The translations under genes were made by a program, and so were the position numbers. Of a DNA stretch of 64,000 nt, positions 7,317-16,831 are shown one piece after another. The stretch spans positions 1,524,001 through 1,588,000 of the forward strand of contig NZ_CP041636.1 in assembly GCF_007197755.1 (NCBI RefSeq), read 5' to 3'. Source of the stretch: Ferrovibrio terrae. GTDB lineage: Bacteria > Pseudomonadota > Alphaproteobacteria > Ferrovibrionales > Ferrovibrionaceae. The stretch's first letter is position 1; the number at the start of each line of letters is the position of its first letter. Below the pieces are notes generated by a model. That model was not told where the DNA came from. It saw nothing but the letters and a program-made list of their open reading frames with translations, and ran no database searches.

Positions 7317-9521
7317 ATGGACTCTATGGATGACGGGCGGAGCGTGGCAGCCCAGGTCGGGTCTGATACGGCGAATATGCGCGGGCGCGTGCGGGTCTCG
7401 CTGAAAATCAGCCTTATCGTCATCTCCCTGCTGACGGTTTTCCTGACGGCCGCCGCGGTGCATCTGCCTTGGCTGTTCGTCAGCCGCGACAACGTCGCGG
7501 TGATGGCGCAGCAGCTGAATACCGAGATCGTCTCCGGCGTGAACCGGGAAGTCTCCAGCATTTTCGAATCCGCCACTGCCGCTCAGGCAGCCCTGCACGA
7601 TGCGCTGTATGACGGCGCGGTCGAACTGGAGGACAAGCGCAGCCGCGACCGGCTGTTCTTCTCCCTGCTCAAGGCGAACAAGCATTTCTCCTGGGTCAGC
7701 TTCGGAAAGCCGAATGGCGACTTCTATGGCGCGCAACGGATTGATGAGGTCAGCCTGCGCATTGCCGAGAGCCGCTGGTCGCCGGAGCGCCAGGAAGCTG
7801 AGCGCGTCGAGGACTCTTACGTCAACGACGGCGAGCAGATCACCTATACGAACACGAAATACCGGGCGTCCGACTATTACGCGCCGACCCGCTCCTGGTA
7901 TCGCCTGGCGGCGGCCAAGCCCGGCCAGCATATCTGGACGGACATTTATGTGTTCGACGTCAGCCGCAAGCCCGGCCTGAATACCGCAGTCACGCTGCAG
8001 AATCGCGGCGGAGATCTGCTGGGGGTGATCTCGGTTGCCATCGAGCTCGACCGCATCTCGCATTATCTGGCGAACCTGACATCGCTTCGTTCCGGTTCAG
8101 CCTTCATCATCAATCAGGCCGGCAACCTGGTGGCCTTCCCGGATGCACGCGAAGTCACGCAGCCGTCGCTGGTATCAAGCCTGCCGGAACTGAAGCCGCT
8201 GGCCAACAGCTATCACCCGATGCTGCAGATGGCCCATGCCGGCATTCAGCAGGCCGGGTTGAGTCTGGAATCACTCGGTGCCACGAAACAGCTGGTGACA
8301 CACGACGCGTCCGGCGCACGTTACTTCCTGACCCTGGCACCATCCGAACGCAGCGGCTGGGTGATCGGTACCATCATTCCTGAATCGGCTTTCATGGGTC
8401 CGATCGAGGAAAACTACTATCGCGTGATCCTGGCAGTGCTTGGCGCAGTTCTGCTGGTCAGCCTCATGTCCATCGTCGTTTCGCGCCACCTGTTCATCGG
8501 GCCGTTGCAGCGTCTGATCAACGAGACGCAAAAGATCGCGCGTTTCGATCTGGATCAGGTGCAGCGTGTCTCGAGTCCGCTGATCGAAATCGACGCCCTG
8601 TCGGCCTCGATCGAGCAGATGAGCCGCGGCCTTGGATCATTCCGGCGCTATCTGTCCGCCGATCTGGTGAAGACCCTGGTTGATCAGGGTGTCGTGGCCG
8701 AGCTGGGTGGCGAACGTCGCAACATGTCGGTCATGTTTATGGATCTCGAGGGGTTCACGGCGACATCCGAGCGTCTCGGGCACCGGATTGTGCCGCTGCT
8801 CGGCGAGTATTTCGGTGCCATGAGCAAAGCCATCGAGGGACAGCGCGGTACCATCGACAAATTCATCGGCGACGCCGTGATGGCCTTCTGGGGGGCGCCG
8901 AATTACGACGAGGATCACCCGACGCTGGTCTGCCGCGCGGCACTGGATTGCGCCGCAGGGATGGCGGCGTTGCGCGTCGACTGGGCGCGTCGCGGCCTGC
9001 CTGAACTGAAACTTCGGATCGGCCTTACCACCGGTCGCATGGTGGTCGGCAATATCGGCAGCGCCGAGCGCCTGAACTACACCGTGATCGGCGACCCGGT
9101 GAATCTGGCTTCCCGACTGGAGGGCATGAACAAGGAATTCGGCAGCACCATCCTGATCAGTCACAACACCTGGGAGCTGGCGCGGTACGATATTGTCACC
9201 CGGCGACTGGATGCGGTGAAGGTCAGGGGCCGTGAGACGGCTATCGCGGTCTACGAGCTGCTCGCCATGCGCGAGGAGAACGGCAATGTGCCGGCCGGCT
9301 TCGAGTGGATCGCGCTGTTCGAGAAAGGCCTGGATCTCTATGCGGAAGGCCGCTGGCATGAGGCGGCGCAGCAGTTCCGTCTGGTGATCCAGATGCGCGG
9401 CACCGATGCACCGTCGGAAGTCTTCCTGGCCCGGGCCGAGCAGCGGATTGCCGCCGAGCCGAAGCATCCTGTTCTTGCCGTCTCGCGTCCAGAGCAGGGC
9501 ACTGGTGGCGACGTTGGATAA
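7317..9521 (+). CDS. Membrane-bound class III adenylate/guanylate cyclase with extracytoplasmic sensor domain
   Basis: The ATG at 7317 with GGGAAGAG upstream gives 734 residues; a TTG nine codons earlier is possible. Order: membrane helix about 31-55, a large extracytoplasmic Cache-like domain about 56-368 (with SWYRLA and FIINQAGNLVAFP motifs), second helix about 370-390, a HAMP-like linker, then the cyclase domain about 465-650. Catalytic features are visible: MFMDLEGFT and FIGDAVMAFWG carry the two metal-binding Asp residues, and IGDPVNLASRLEG the transition-state region. A tail of about 90 residues follows. It should turn a periplasmic ligand signal into cAMP or cGMP. It converges on the SBP gene with a 15-base gap. 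Confidence 0.9.
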   Translation: MDSMDDGRSVAAQVGSDTANMRGRVRVSLKISLIVISLLTVFLTAAAVHLPWLFVSRDNVAVMAQQLNTEIVSGVNREVSSIFESATAAQAALHDALYDGAVELEDKRSRDRLFFSLLKANKHFSWVSFGKPNGDFYGAQRIDEVSLRIAESRWSPERQEAERVEDSYVNDGEQITYTNTKYRASDYYAPTRSWYRLAAAKPGQHIWTDIYVFDVSRKPGLNTAVTLQNRGGDLLGVISVAIELDRISHYLANLTSLRSGSAFIINQAGNLVAFPDAREVTQPSLVSSLPELKPLANSYHPMLQMAHAGIQQAGLSLESLGATKQLVTHDASGARYFLTLAPSERSGWVIGTIIPESAFMGPIEENYYRVILAVLGAVLLVSLMSIVVSRHLFIGPLQRLINETQKIARFDLDQVQRVSSPLIEIDALSASIEQMSRGLGSFRRYLSADLVKTLVDQGVVAELGGERRNMSVMFMDLEGFTATSERLGHRIVPLLGEYFGAMSKAIEGQRGTIDKFIGDAVMAFWGAPNYDEDHPTLVCRAALDCAAGMAALRVDWARRGLPELKLRIGLTTGRMVVGNIGSAERLNYTVIGDPVNLASRLEGMNKEFGSTILISHNTWELARYDIVTRRLDAVKVRGRETAIAVYELLAMREENGNVPAGFEWIALFEKGLDLYAEGRWHEAAQQFRLVIQMRGTDAPSEVFLARAEQRIAAEPKHPVLAVSRPEQGTGGDVG

Positions 9522-9536
9522 GCGTGCCGTCCGCCC

Positions 9537-10748
9537 TCAGCCGCCTGGCCGTTCAGATACCGTCTGACCGCGAATCCGCACCGGCCTGCCGCTGGCATCG
9601 AAGATGAACGTCGCGGCTTCAAAGAACGAGAACGGGATTTTCAGGCCGATCTCACGGGCACGCAGGAAGTTGATGGCGATATCCGGCGGCGAGACGACGC
9701 CGACTTTCATAGTGGCCGGGCGGCTTTTTCCCGCGAGGATGTCGGCGCCATACAGCGCCGCCAGCTGAGCATTTGATTCGAAGCTGACACCGATCGACAG
9801 CACTGCGCTGTCGCGACCGGCCTGCACCACTTCCGGTACCACGGCAAGGACCGGCACCGCGCCGCTATGCGCGTTGATCGTGGCGATTTCGGCGAAGACG
9901 CTGGTCGCGCCCGTGACCCAGAACACGCTCTGGTCAAGGCCGGGATCGGTGCGGCGCATCTGTTCAACCGCCGCCGGGACCAGCGCCGCCAGCTGGTCTT
10001 TCGCCTGCGCCGGTTCTGTCACCGCCACTTCGGAGACCTGGATACCCTGCCGCTGCAGGGCTTCGGCAATCGGGCGGGCCTGCGTCGTGACTGCACTCGT
10101 ATTCTTGTCATCAACCAGGATCGCAACATTCCGCAGTTTCGGCTTTAGCTCGCGCAGATAGCCGATCTGCACATCGAGCAGCACATTCAGCGAAGTGAAG
10201 GCAAAGTTGTTCCCGCTGCCGTGTTCGTAATCCGGCATCTGCCCGAGCTGTACAGGGTCCTTCGCGCAGATTGTCACCACGGGAATTCCAATGTCGCGAT
10301 GGTCCTGATACAGCCATTCCACTGTCTCCGATCCCATCGCATAGATCAGGGCATAGCCGTCGCGACGCGCTTGCGCGATCAGAGAGGCACCGCGCTGCGG
10401 GTTCACCGCGAAGTTGACTGCCAGGATTTCTGTATTGAGCGGCCGGTTGGAAAAGTCGTGCAGCATGGTCGACATTGCGACGTCATAGGCCGTGGATTTG
10501 CGCGGGTAGATCACCATCACGCGCTGCACAGGCCCTGCCGCCCCGACCTTGCGCCGCAGCAAGATGCGCTGATCGTCTGCGGCATCTGGTCTGGACGGCA
10601 GCCAGTGATCGAGCGATTTTTCGTCGATCGAGAACCACGACTCGACACTATGCAATGCATCATCGGATGCGGTTGCCACGGCGGGCATGGCCAGCACCAG
10701 TAGCGTGCCTATTGCCAGCAGGCGAATGAGGGAAGTGAGGCGGGTCAT
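9537..10748 (-). CDS. ABC-type substrate-binding protein (PF04392-like), orphan
   Basis: The ATG at 10748 overlaps the stop of the upstream MFS gene (ATGA) and gives 403 residues with a signal peptide (MTRLTSLIRLL, hydrophobic stretch, AVATA-SDD cleavage). The mature part resembles the ABC_sub_bind family: RVMVIYPRKS strand, ALIYAMGSETVEW, IPVVTICAKDP, VAILVDDKNTS, and the C-terminal FFEAATFIFDASG ending. Relatives usually work with a two-component ABC importer, or serve as sensor inputs. No ABC permease or ATPase is next to it; it is the third gene of a coupled trio with a sensor-MFS fusion and an ATP-grasp ligase. A ligand-sensing or delivery role is inferred. Confidence 0.82.
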   Translation of the reverse strand: MTRLTSLIRLLAIGTLLVLAMPAVATASDDALHSVESWFSIDEKSLDHWLPSRPDAADDQRILLRRKVGAAGPVQRVMVIYPRKSTAYDVAMSTMLHDFSNRPLNTEILAVNFAVNPQRGASLIAQARRDGYALIYAMGSETVEWLYQDHRDIGIPVVTICAKDPVQLGQMPDYEHGSGNNFAFTSLNVLLDVQIGYLRELKPKLRNVAILVDDKNTSAVTTQARPIAEALQRQGIQVSEVAVTEPAQAKDQLAALVPAAVEQMRRTDPGLDQSVFWVTGATSVFAEIATINAHSGAVPVLAVVPEVVQAGRDSAVLSIGVSFESNAQLAALYGADILAGKSRPATMKVGVVSPPDIAINFLRAREIGLKIPFSFFEAATFIFDASGRPVRIRGQTVSERPGG

Positions 10749-13051
10749 TTTCCTGCACCAGCTTGATGCGTACGGGTGGGAAGTGCGAACAGCAGGGTGC
10801 AGGCGAGCATGACGCCACCCATCCACAACCACGCCACCGGACTGTTTGATGTCACCAGCAGCAATTGTCCGGCAAGGATCGGCCCCATGGCATGTCCGAC
10901 CCGCTCCACCATGCGGTAGAGCGCTGTCGCGCCATTCACGCCCAGCTGCTCAGCCGCCCCGGTGGTACCGACATAGGTGATGATCGGCGCGTTGATACAG
11001 CCATGCGCCAGGCCGAGCAGGAAGACCCCGCCGACGATGACGCCAGCCTCGAGAAGTGGTGGCAGAAGCCAGAGTCCGATGCTGCCGAGTGCGAACAGGC
11101 TGATGGCGGAGACCAGACCGCCGGCCACCAGCGTCGCGCCGCTGCGGCCGGTGCGGTCGACAAAACGGGCAACCGGCCCGCTCGCGAGCAGCACACCACC
11201 GGCATACAGCATGATGACCTGCCCAATATCCTCGGCAGCCCAGCCGAGCCCGCTCAGCAGCAGCGGCGTGGCGAAGCCGATCGCACCGGTGAGCAAGGCC
11301 TTCGAGGGCGCGCCGATCAGCAGCAGTGCGCGCAGGAATCCCAGGCTGGCAAAGGCACGCGGGACATCCCGCAGCATCTGGCGAAAACCGGCGCCTGCGG
11401 TGGAACGGGCCGACACCACTGCCGCCGACCAGGCGGCATAGACAGCCAGAAGCCCCGCGGTGATGGCGCCGACCGCGAAGACGCCGTTTGCTGAAAGGTC
11501 ATTGACGAGCAGCGAGCCGATGGCGGCGCCCGCAATCATGCCGGCATTGAAGCCGAAGACGATGACGGCTGCGCCGCGGGTACGTTCATTCGCCGGAACG
11601 CTGGCCAGAACGGCGGCCTGCACGGAAATAAACAGGATGCCCTGGCCCAGCCCGGCGATGGCGCGTGCCATCAGCATGGTCGGAAAATCCGGAGACATTG
11701 CGGGCAGCAGGCTGGCCAGGCCGACCAGCAGGGCACCGCAGACAATGGCATTGCGGGGACCGTGCCGGCTGACCCAGGCGCTGGTCGGCAGCAGAGACAG
11801 CAGGAAAACCGCAAAATAGGTGGCAAACGCGAGCGAGGCCGCATTCCGGCCCAGGCTGTACTCCGCGGCCGCCGTCTGCAACAGCTGCGGCCAAAAGCTT
11901 GCCGGCAGGTATTCGCAGAAAACCGAAATGAAGAAGATCGGCCGGATCAGCGCCAGTTGGCGCGCGTCGGCATGATTGCTGCGCGATCCCAATGCCTGTG
12001 CCACGCCGAGCAGAAGTGTGGCGACCAGCACCGAGCCGACAAACAGCGCACCAAAGTTCCTGACGCCGCGCAGCACGGCGTTCGAAACGATGGCAACCGG
12101 CAGCGCGACGATTACACGAATCTCACTTGCACTGGCATCGTGCATGAGGGGCACGACATATTCGTAGGCTTCCTCATCGCTGCGCCATGTTTGTCCGGTT
12201 GTGGTCGGGTCGCTGCTGACCACGACCGTGCCGTTCAGGATCATGGACACGGCCTTGATATCTGGATTGAGCTGGCGGTAGCGCAGCAGCATCCTGTCCA
12301 GCCCCTCGAAATCCTCGATCGCCAGACCGTAAGTCAGCACCGGTTCGACTCTTTGGGCCAGTGATTTGGCCAGCGCCTGGGCTTTGGCCTGCGCGCCGTC
12401 CTCGTAAAGGGTCAGCAGGCCGATCACCACAACCACCGTGGTGATGACAAAGGTCAGCACGTAACCTGCGCCAATCCACAGGGTGGCGCTGCTGCTTGTT
12501 CGCCCGGCAACCCGGAAAGCGAACAGGCCAAACAGGAGTGCGAGGCTGGCCGCCACGGTCACGAGTTGGGGCAGGGTTGCATTGACGACTCCCGTCACGG
12601 CTTCGCGCGGCATGGTGATCCGTAACTCGCCGATGGTTTCGAAGCGGTTGCTCAGCGGCAATGCAACCTGCAGCCAGGACTCATTTTCGTACACCTGGAA
12701 GCGGTGTGTGCCCCTATGACCGGAGAGGTACGGCGTCGCCGTATTGCCCACCAGAAAGATCGCGCGGCCATTCAGGTCGTGGACGGCGATCGCGGCGATG
12801 GCGGGATCCGACTCACGGATCGAGTCTGCAATCTGGCGGAAGCCCGGAAACTGTCCCACCGGAAGCCCGGCGCGCAGGTAGGTGTCCATGGCGGTCAGGA
12901 CGAGCTCGCCCTGGGTGACCATCTTGTCGACCTGAAAGCGCGTGTATGTTCGCCTGGCTTCGCTCCATCCGATATAGACCAGCAGGCCAAGCGACAGGGC
13001 CGCCATGGCCAGCATGATCAAACCGTTGCGGGATCGATCCGCAAAATTCAC
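10745..13051 (-). CDS. Fusion of two extracytoplasmic sensor segments to an MFS transporter
   Basis: This 768-residue protein starts with GTG. Layout: helix about 11-28, first extracytoplasmic segment 30-158 (PAS/Cache-like, with IAAIAVHDLNGRAIFLVG), helices about 160-180 and 191-214, second extracytoplasmic segment 215-330 (RMLLRYRQLNPDIKAVSM, NGTVVVSSDP, as in histidine kinase and GGDEF sensors), helix about 333-354, then a full MFS carrier 365-768 (RAIAGLGQGILF, RGAAVIVFGFNAGMIAG, GPVARFVDRTGRSGA). Ordinary MFS proteins have about 400 residues, so the extra 360 are a sensory front end. The start overlaps the ATP-grasp stop (TAGTG) and the stop overlaps the SBP start, so all three proteins are coupled in translation. 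Confidence 0.88.
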   Translation of the reverse strand: MNFADRSRNGLIMLAMAALSLGLLVYIGWSEARRTYTRFQVDKMVTQGELVLTAMDTYLRAGLPVGQFPGFRQIADSIRESDPAIAAIAVHDLNGRAIFLVGNTATPYLSGHRGTHRFQVYENESWLQVALPLSNRFETIGELRITMPREAVTGVVNATLPQLVTVAASLALLFGLFAFRVAGRTSSSATLWIGAGYVLTFVITTVVVVIGLLTLYEDGAQAKAQALAKSLAQRVEPVLTYGLAIEDFEGLDRMLLRYRQLNPDIKAVSMILNGTVVVSSDPTTTGQTWRSDEEAYEYVVPLMHDASASEIRVIVALPVAIVSNAVLRGVRNFGALFVGSVLVATLLLGVAQALGSRSNHADARQLALIRPIFFISVFCEYLPASFWPQLLQTAAAEYSLGRNAASLAFATYFAVFLLSLLPTSAWVSRHGPRNAIVCGALLVGLASLLPAMSPDFPTMLMARAIAGLGQGILFISVQAAVLASVPANERTRGAAVIVFGFNAGMIAGAAIGSLLVNDLSANGVFAVGAITAGLLAVYAAWSAAVVSARSTAGAGFRQMLRDVPRAFASLGFLRALLLIGAPSKALLTGAIGFATPLLLSGLGWAAEDIGQVIMLYAGGVLLASGPVARFVDRTGRSGATLVAGGLVSAISLFALGSIGLWLLPPLLEAGVIVGGVFLLGLAHGCINAPIITYVGTTGAAEQLGVNGATALYRMVERVGHAMGPILAGQLLLVTSNSPVAWLWMGGVMLACTLLFALPTRTHQAGAGK

Positions 13052-14295
13052 TAAAGCCGTTCCGCGATGTGATGCACGGCCGCTGGCCGGTTTCGCAAGT
13101 AATGCTCAAGCCGGTCCATCAGCTGCGAGAGAATCAGATCTTCGTAACTCATGTCATGCACGCCGAGGCCGACGCAGACAAGGCTGGTCCGTTTGTCATC
13201 CGGTCGTTTCAGGTCCGGCTTGGGATTGGCCTCCAGAATATGGAGGCGGCCATCACTGTCGGCGCGGATATCCAGACGGACCAGGGCGCGCAACTGAAAC
13301 TCGCCGTGGACGGCCCGCGCCAGACGCACAAGTTCGTCATAAGTCTTACCATCAGCGGGACCCAGCAGGCGTGTGCGATCCTGCGTGATCGGGCGTATAT
13401 CCATCGAGGTGAAGATCGCCTCGTCCGGCTCCAGCAGGCGTTCCAGCGCCGAGAAGACGAGTGGTTGCGCCAGCTGCTCCAGTTTGCCGCCGCGGGAAAT
13501 CACCTTACCGCCGACCGCGACGCAGTATTCGGGCCCGCCGACAAATGTCTCCACCAGCACCTGGTTCAGTGTGCGGCGATACACCTCGTCGACGGCAGCT
13601 GTCAGGCCGGCATAATCCGGTACGAAATGCACATGCTGGGAGGCGCGTCCGGTGACCGGCTTGACGACGAATGGTCCCCGGTAGCCGCGGAAGGCAGTCT
13701 GGAAGCGCGGCTCGTTCTCCGGATCCAGTTTGCCCCATACGCCGTCCCAGACCATGAAAGCGGGCGTGGGCAAACCGAGGCCGGCGCATTCGCGCTTGAA
13801 GACCTGCTTGTTGTCCAGGGTGACGGCCAGCAGCGGGCGGTGGCCGACATAGGGAATGCCTGCCATCTCCAGCAGGGACGGCGTGTGCGCGACAGCATCA
13901 TAGCCTTGCACACCGGCGGTATTGAGCCATGCAATGTCGATGGACTCCTGACGCAGCCGTTCGGCCAGGGTCATGTCGTCAGGCAGCAGCATGACATGCC
14001 GGAAGCCGTTGTTCCGAAGGGCTTCGGCGATGTCCTCGGCGACCGGGCGATACGATTTTTCGGAGCGGGGATTGTGCGTCTGGTGGATCACGGCGCCGGG
14101 GCTCTGGCGATCGCCGTTGTAGAGGACGGCGATCCGCAACGTCTCGCGCAGTCGCGGCAGGCCTGCGGTCAGGCGTTCGAAAACGCTGCCGGTCAGCTTT
14201 GTCGTTTCAGCCAGCTTTTTCGCTTCAGATTGCGGCACAGCCCCGTCAATCCCCACCACAATGCCGTTCCCCAATGATCGCCCTGCCGAACGCAA
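13051..14295 (-). CDS. ATP-grasp ligase, D-Ala-D-Ala ligase-like
   Basis: The protein has up to 414 residues if a TTG at 14295 is used; the start is uncertain because no clear RBS is seen and a GTG lies about a dozen codons in. A Ddl-like N-terminal domain (VLYNGDRQSPG, then SIDIAWLNTAGVQGYD) leads into the ATP-grasp core: KQVFKRECAGLGLPTP, FVVKPVTGRAS, QVLVETFVGGPEYCVAVGG and a C-terminal VRLDIRADSDG...ILEANPKPDL that supplies metal ligands. Such enzymes join a carboxylate to an amine through an acyl phosphate. It is not near peptidoglycan genes and is the first gene of the trio with the sensor-MFS and the binding protein. Substrate unknown. Confidence 0.85.
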   Translation of the reverse strand: MRSAGRSLGNGIVVGIDGAVPQSEAKKLAETTKLTGSVFERLTAGLPRLRETLRIAVLYNGDRQSPGAVIHQTHNPRSEKSYRPVAEDIAEALRNNGFRHVMLLPDDMTLAERLRQESIDIAWLNTAGVQGYDAVAHTPSLLEMAGIPYVGHRPLLAVTLDNKQVFKRECAGLGLPTPAFMVWDGVWGKLDPENEPRFQTAFRGYRGPFVVKPVTGRASQHVHFVPDYAGLTAAVDEVYRRTLNQVLVETFVGGPEYCVAVGGKVISRGGKLEQLAQPLVFSALERLLEPDEAIFTSMDIRPITQDRTRLLGPADGKTYDELVRLARAVHGEFQLRALVRLDIRADSDGRLHILEANPKPDLKRPDDKRTSLVCVGLGVHDMSYEDLILSQLMDRLEHYLRNRPAAVHHIAERL

Positions 14296-14460
14296 ATCGT
14301 CGGCCGCTGGCCCGATGGAAAGCTGGTTAAAAAGCAGGCTCTGTAAATAGCAGAATTCGGGCCGTCATGCCATGGGCCGTGCGGGTCCGCAGACAGCAGT
14401 TAACCGCTGATCTGGCGCGCTGACGCTCAGCTCTCTGGACCGGCTTCCGGCCGTCGCTGT

Positions 14461-15211
14461 TCCGCAGCCGCCATCGCGGCGGCCATGCAGGCACAGCCGA
14501 TCGGCCTGCCCAAGCTGATGGTGTCGACGCTGGCGGCCGGCGATGTCTCGGCTTTTGTCGGTGTGCATGACATCGCCATGCTGTATCCGGTCACCGATAT
14601 TGCCGGGCTGAACAGATTATCTCGCGTGATCCTCGCCAATGCGGCGCATGCGCTGGCCGGTATGATGACACGCAGCATTCCGGCCTCGAGCGACACTCGC
14701 CCGGCGCTGGGCCTCAGCATGTTCGGCGTCACCATGCCCTGTATCCAGCGGCTCACCGCGCGGCCTCAATGCCGATTACGAATGCCAGGTCTTCCATGCC
14801 AATGGCCCTGGTGGCCGCTCGCTCGAGGCGATTGCCGGTTCCGGGCTGTTGCAGGGCATGGTCGATCTCACCACCACCGAAGCGGCCGACCATCTGCTCG
14901 GCGGCGTCTGCACGGCGGGGGCGGAACGTTTCGATGTGGTGGCCAAAACAGGCATTCCCTGGATCGCCGCCAAGCTGAATGCTTCAGCGGGTCCCGTGCG
15001 GCTCCTGCTGTCCGAAGGCGGCGTCTCGGCGCTGGATGCTCCGGGGCAGAAATTTCATGACCCGGCCGCCAACGCCGCGCTGTTCGCCGCCTTCGAAAAG
15101 CACTTCGCAGTGAGCGATACACATCGCATCCTGCGCGTGCCGCATCACATCAATGATGCCGGTCTCGTCGAAGTCGCCGAGCGGCATGTTCGTGAGCTGA
15201 TCCGGTCCTAG
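14461..15211 (+). pseudogene. Tm-1-like ATP-binding (UPF0261) gene, broken
   Basis: The frame around 14461-14760 encodes a recognisable Tm-1 family block ([45 protein letters not shown]). After about 14760 the family sequence continues in another frame ([19 protein letters not shown], then [17 protein letters not shown]), so a frameshift is present. Roughly the first 150 residues are missing, and an internal stretch between KTGIPW and IAAKLNA is shorter than in intact members by an estimated 50-60 residues. The end ([26 protein letters not shown]) is normal. The gene cannot make the full protein. Confidence 0.8.
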
Positions 15212-15215
15212 ACCG

Positions 15216-16619
15216 TCACGCCTTGTAGCAGACGCGCAAACCGCCCCACAGGCGGCCATCGATGCGGATCGGGGCCGAGGCGTCCTTCATCAGCACGAAC
15301 ACGCCGCCACCCATGTCGCGGCGATAGGTCTGCAGCAGGAAAGGCGCCGTGCTGCGTGCCACGGCCTGCGCGGTCTTGTCGAGATACTGGCGGCGGTTGC
15401 GGCAATGCGCGGCATTCCAGATCGGATCACTGCTGAGTGGTTGACGGAATTTTGGATTATGCGTCGGGATCAGCTGGTTGTGGTCGGTGGTGGCGCAGAA
15501 CACCATGCGCTCGTCCAGCGCCATGATCGGATCGTGCAGCTGCGGCAGCACGCGATCGAGGAACGGGATGTAGCGTGTCATATACTGCACCGGATCGCTG
15601 CCCTGGATTGGCTGCAGCTGCTTGTCGAACAGGTCGTCGACGCGGATCTCGCCACGCACCACGGCGTCAGCGAAGACCTGCTCGATCTGCCGGGCGACCT
15701 CGACCGCAGCGGCGATGAACTTGCTGTCGGCCGTCTCGAAACCCGAAGTAGCGGTCAGCATCATGATCGATTCCGCGCCCGTCAGCGTACGGTCGATGCG
15801 GGTCGAGGCCGCTTTCAAAGCGGCATTCGACTGATCCACCCCGGCATTCAGGTCCTGTACAGTCTGGCCGAAGCTGCCGGCCTGCTGGCCGATGGTTTCG
15901 GTCATGCGCGCAATCGAATCGGCATTCTGGTCCACGCGGGTGACGGCTTCTCCCACCGTCTGCATCGCGGTGCTGATCGTGGTGGCGCTCTGGCGTACGC
16001 GTTCGGTGCTCTGCATGCCGGCGGACATGCGCTCGCCAAGTTGCTTCATCTGCGTGGTCAGCGCCGCCAGCGTGCGTGCGATCTCGTCGGTGGCGCCGCT
16101 GGTCTGCTTGGCCAACGCCTTCACTTCATGCGCGACCACGGCAAAACCGCGTCCGGCTTCGCCGGCGCGTGCGGCTTCAATCGTTGCGTTCAGCGACAGG
16201 ATATTGGTGTGGCGCGCGATCTGGCCGATCTCGGCCGACACCTTCGCCACGCTTTGCATTGCGGTTTCAAATGCAGCGAGCTGGTCGCCGATGGCCTTCA
16301 CGGCTTCCACGAGTTCGCCGATATCGGTGAGCGATTTTGTCAGCTCGCCATGCGAGGCATCGACATCGTGATGCGCCTGTTTCGCCATGCGCTGCGTTTC
16401 CGCGGCCATGCCGGCAATCTGCAAATTGCTGGCGACGATTTCCTTCGTCGCATCGGCGATGACGTGAAACTGTTCAGTCTGGCTGTCGATCAGGCGACTC
16501 ACCTGCTGCACGTCACCAACCACATCAGCGATATCGACGCTGAGCCTGCCGATTTCATCTGAGATACGCCAGGCCAGTTCGCCCGCATCTGCATTCGATA
16601 GCTCGGCATGTGCAGTCAT
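15216..16619 (-). CDS. Soluble methyl-accepting chemotaxis protein
   Basis: The protein has 467 residues and no membrane helix. A long coiled coil (about 20-290) contains the MCP hairpin tip [20 protein letters not shown] near residue 140 and the following [15 protein letters not shown]. The C-terminal 170 residues form a separate globular domain ([20 protein letters not shown], ending [16 protein letters not shown]) that resembles Cache/PAS-like sensor modules placed after the signalling domain in alphaproteobacterial receptors. It should pass an intracellular signal to CheA. GGGGGAAA lies before the ATG. It is convergent with the Tm-1 remnant and divergent from the LysR gene, with no chemotaxis operon nearby. 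Confidence 0.92.
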   Translation of the reverse strand: MTAHAELSNADAGELAWRISDEIGRLSVDIADVVGDVQQVSRLIDSQTEQFHVIADATKEIVASNLQIAGMAAETQRMAKQAHHDVDASHGELTKSLTDIGELVEAVKAIGDQLAAFETAMQSVAKVSAEIGQIARHTNILSLNATIEAARAGEAGRGFAVVAHEVKALAKQTSGATDEIARTLAALTTQMKQLGERMSAGMQSTERVRQSATTISTAMQTVGEAVTRVDQNADSIARMTETIGQQAGSFGQTVQDLNAGVDQSNAALKAASTRIDRTLTGAESIMMLTATSGFETADSKFIAAAVEVARQIEQVFADAVVRGEIRVDDLFDKQLQPIQGSDPVQYMTRYIPFLDRVLPQLHDPIMALDERMVFCATTDHNQLIPTHNPKFRQPLSSDPIWNAAHCRNRRQYLDKTAQAVARSTAPFLLQTYRRDMGGGVFVLMKDASAPIRIDGRLWGGLRVCYKA

Positions 16620-16831
16620 GCGACTGAATTTCCCCCGCGTGATGATTCGCTTTTTTCTTTTTTTCAGTCATAGCGCAGGCCCAGTCGCGAAGACCAGCAC
16701 TCATATTCGTCGGCGGTGTGTGTAAACTTCGCATAAAATTTTCGGTAATCGCACGTACGGGCAGTGCTTCCTGTGCACCTGCGAAGAAGAATTCTGAATC
16801 CTTGCGACGAAAAAGCAGCTAAGAAGACTCC

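Noticed and set aside
13069-14277. 402-codon plus-strand frame opposite the ATP-grasp gene
   Set aside because: The minus-strand translation has clear ATP-grasp motifs and coupled overlaps with neighbours; the plus frame has none.
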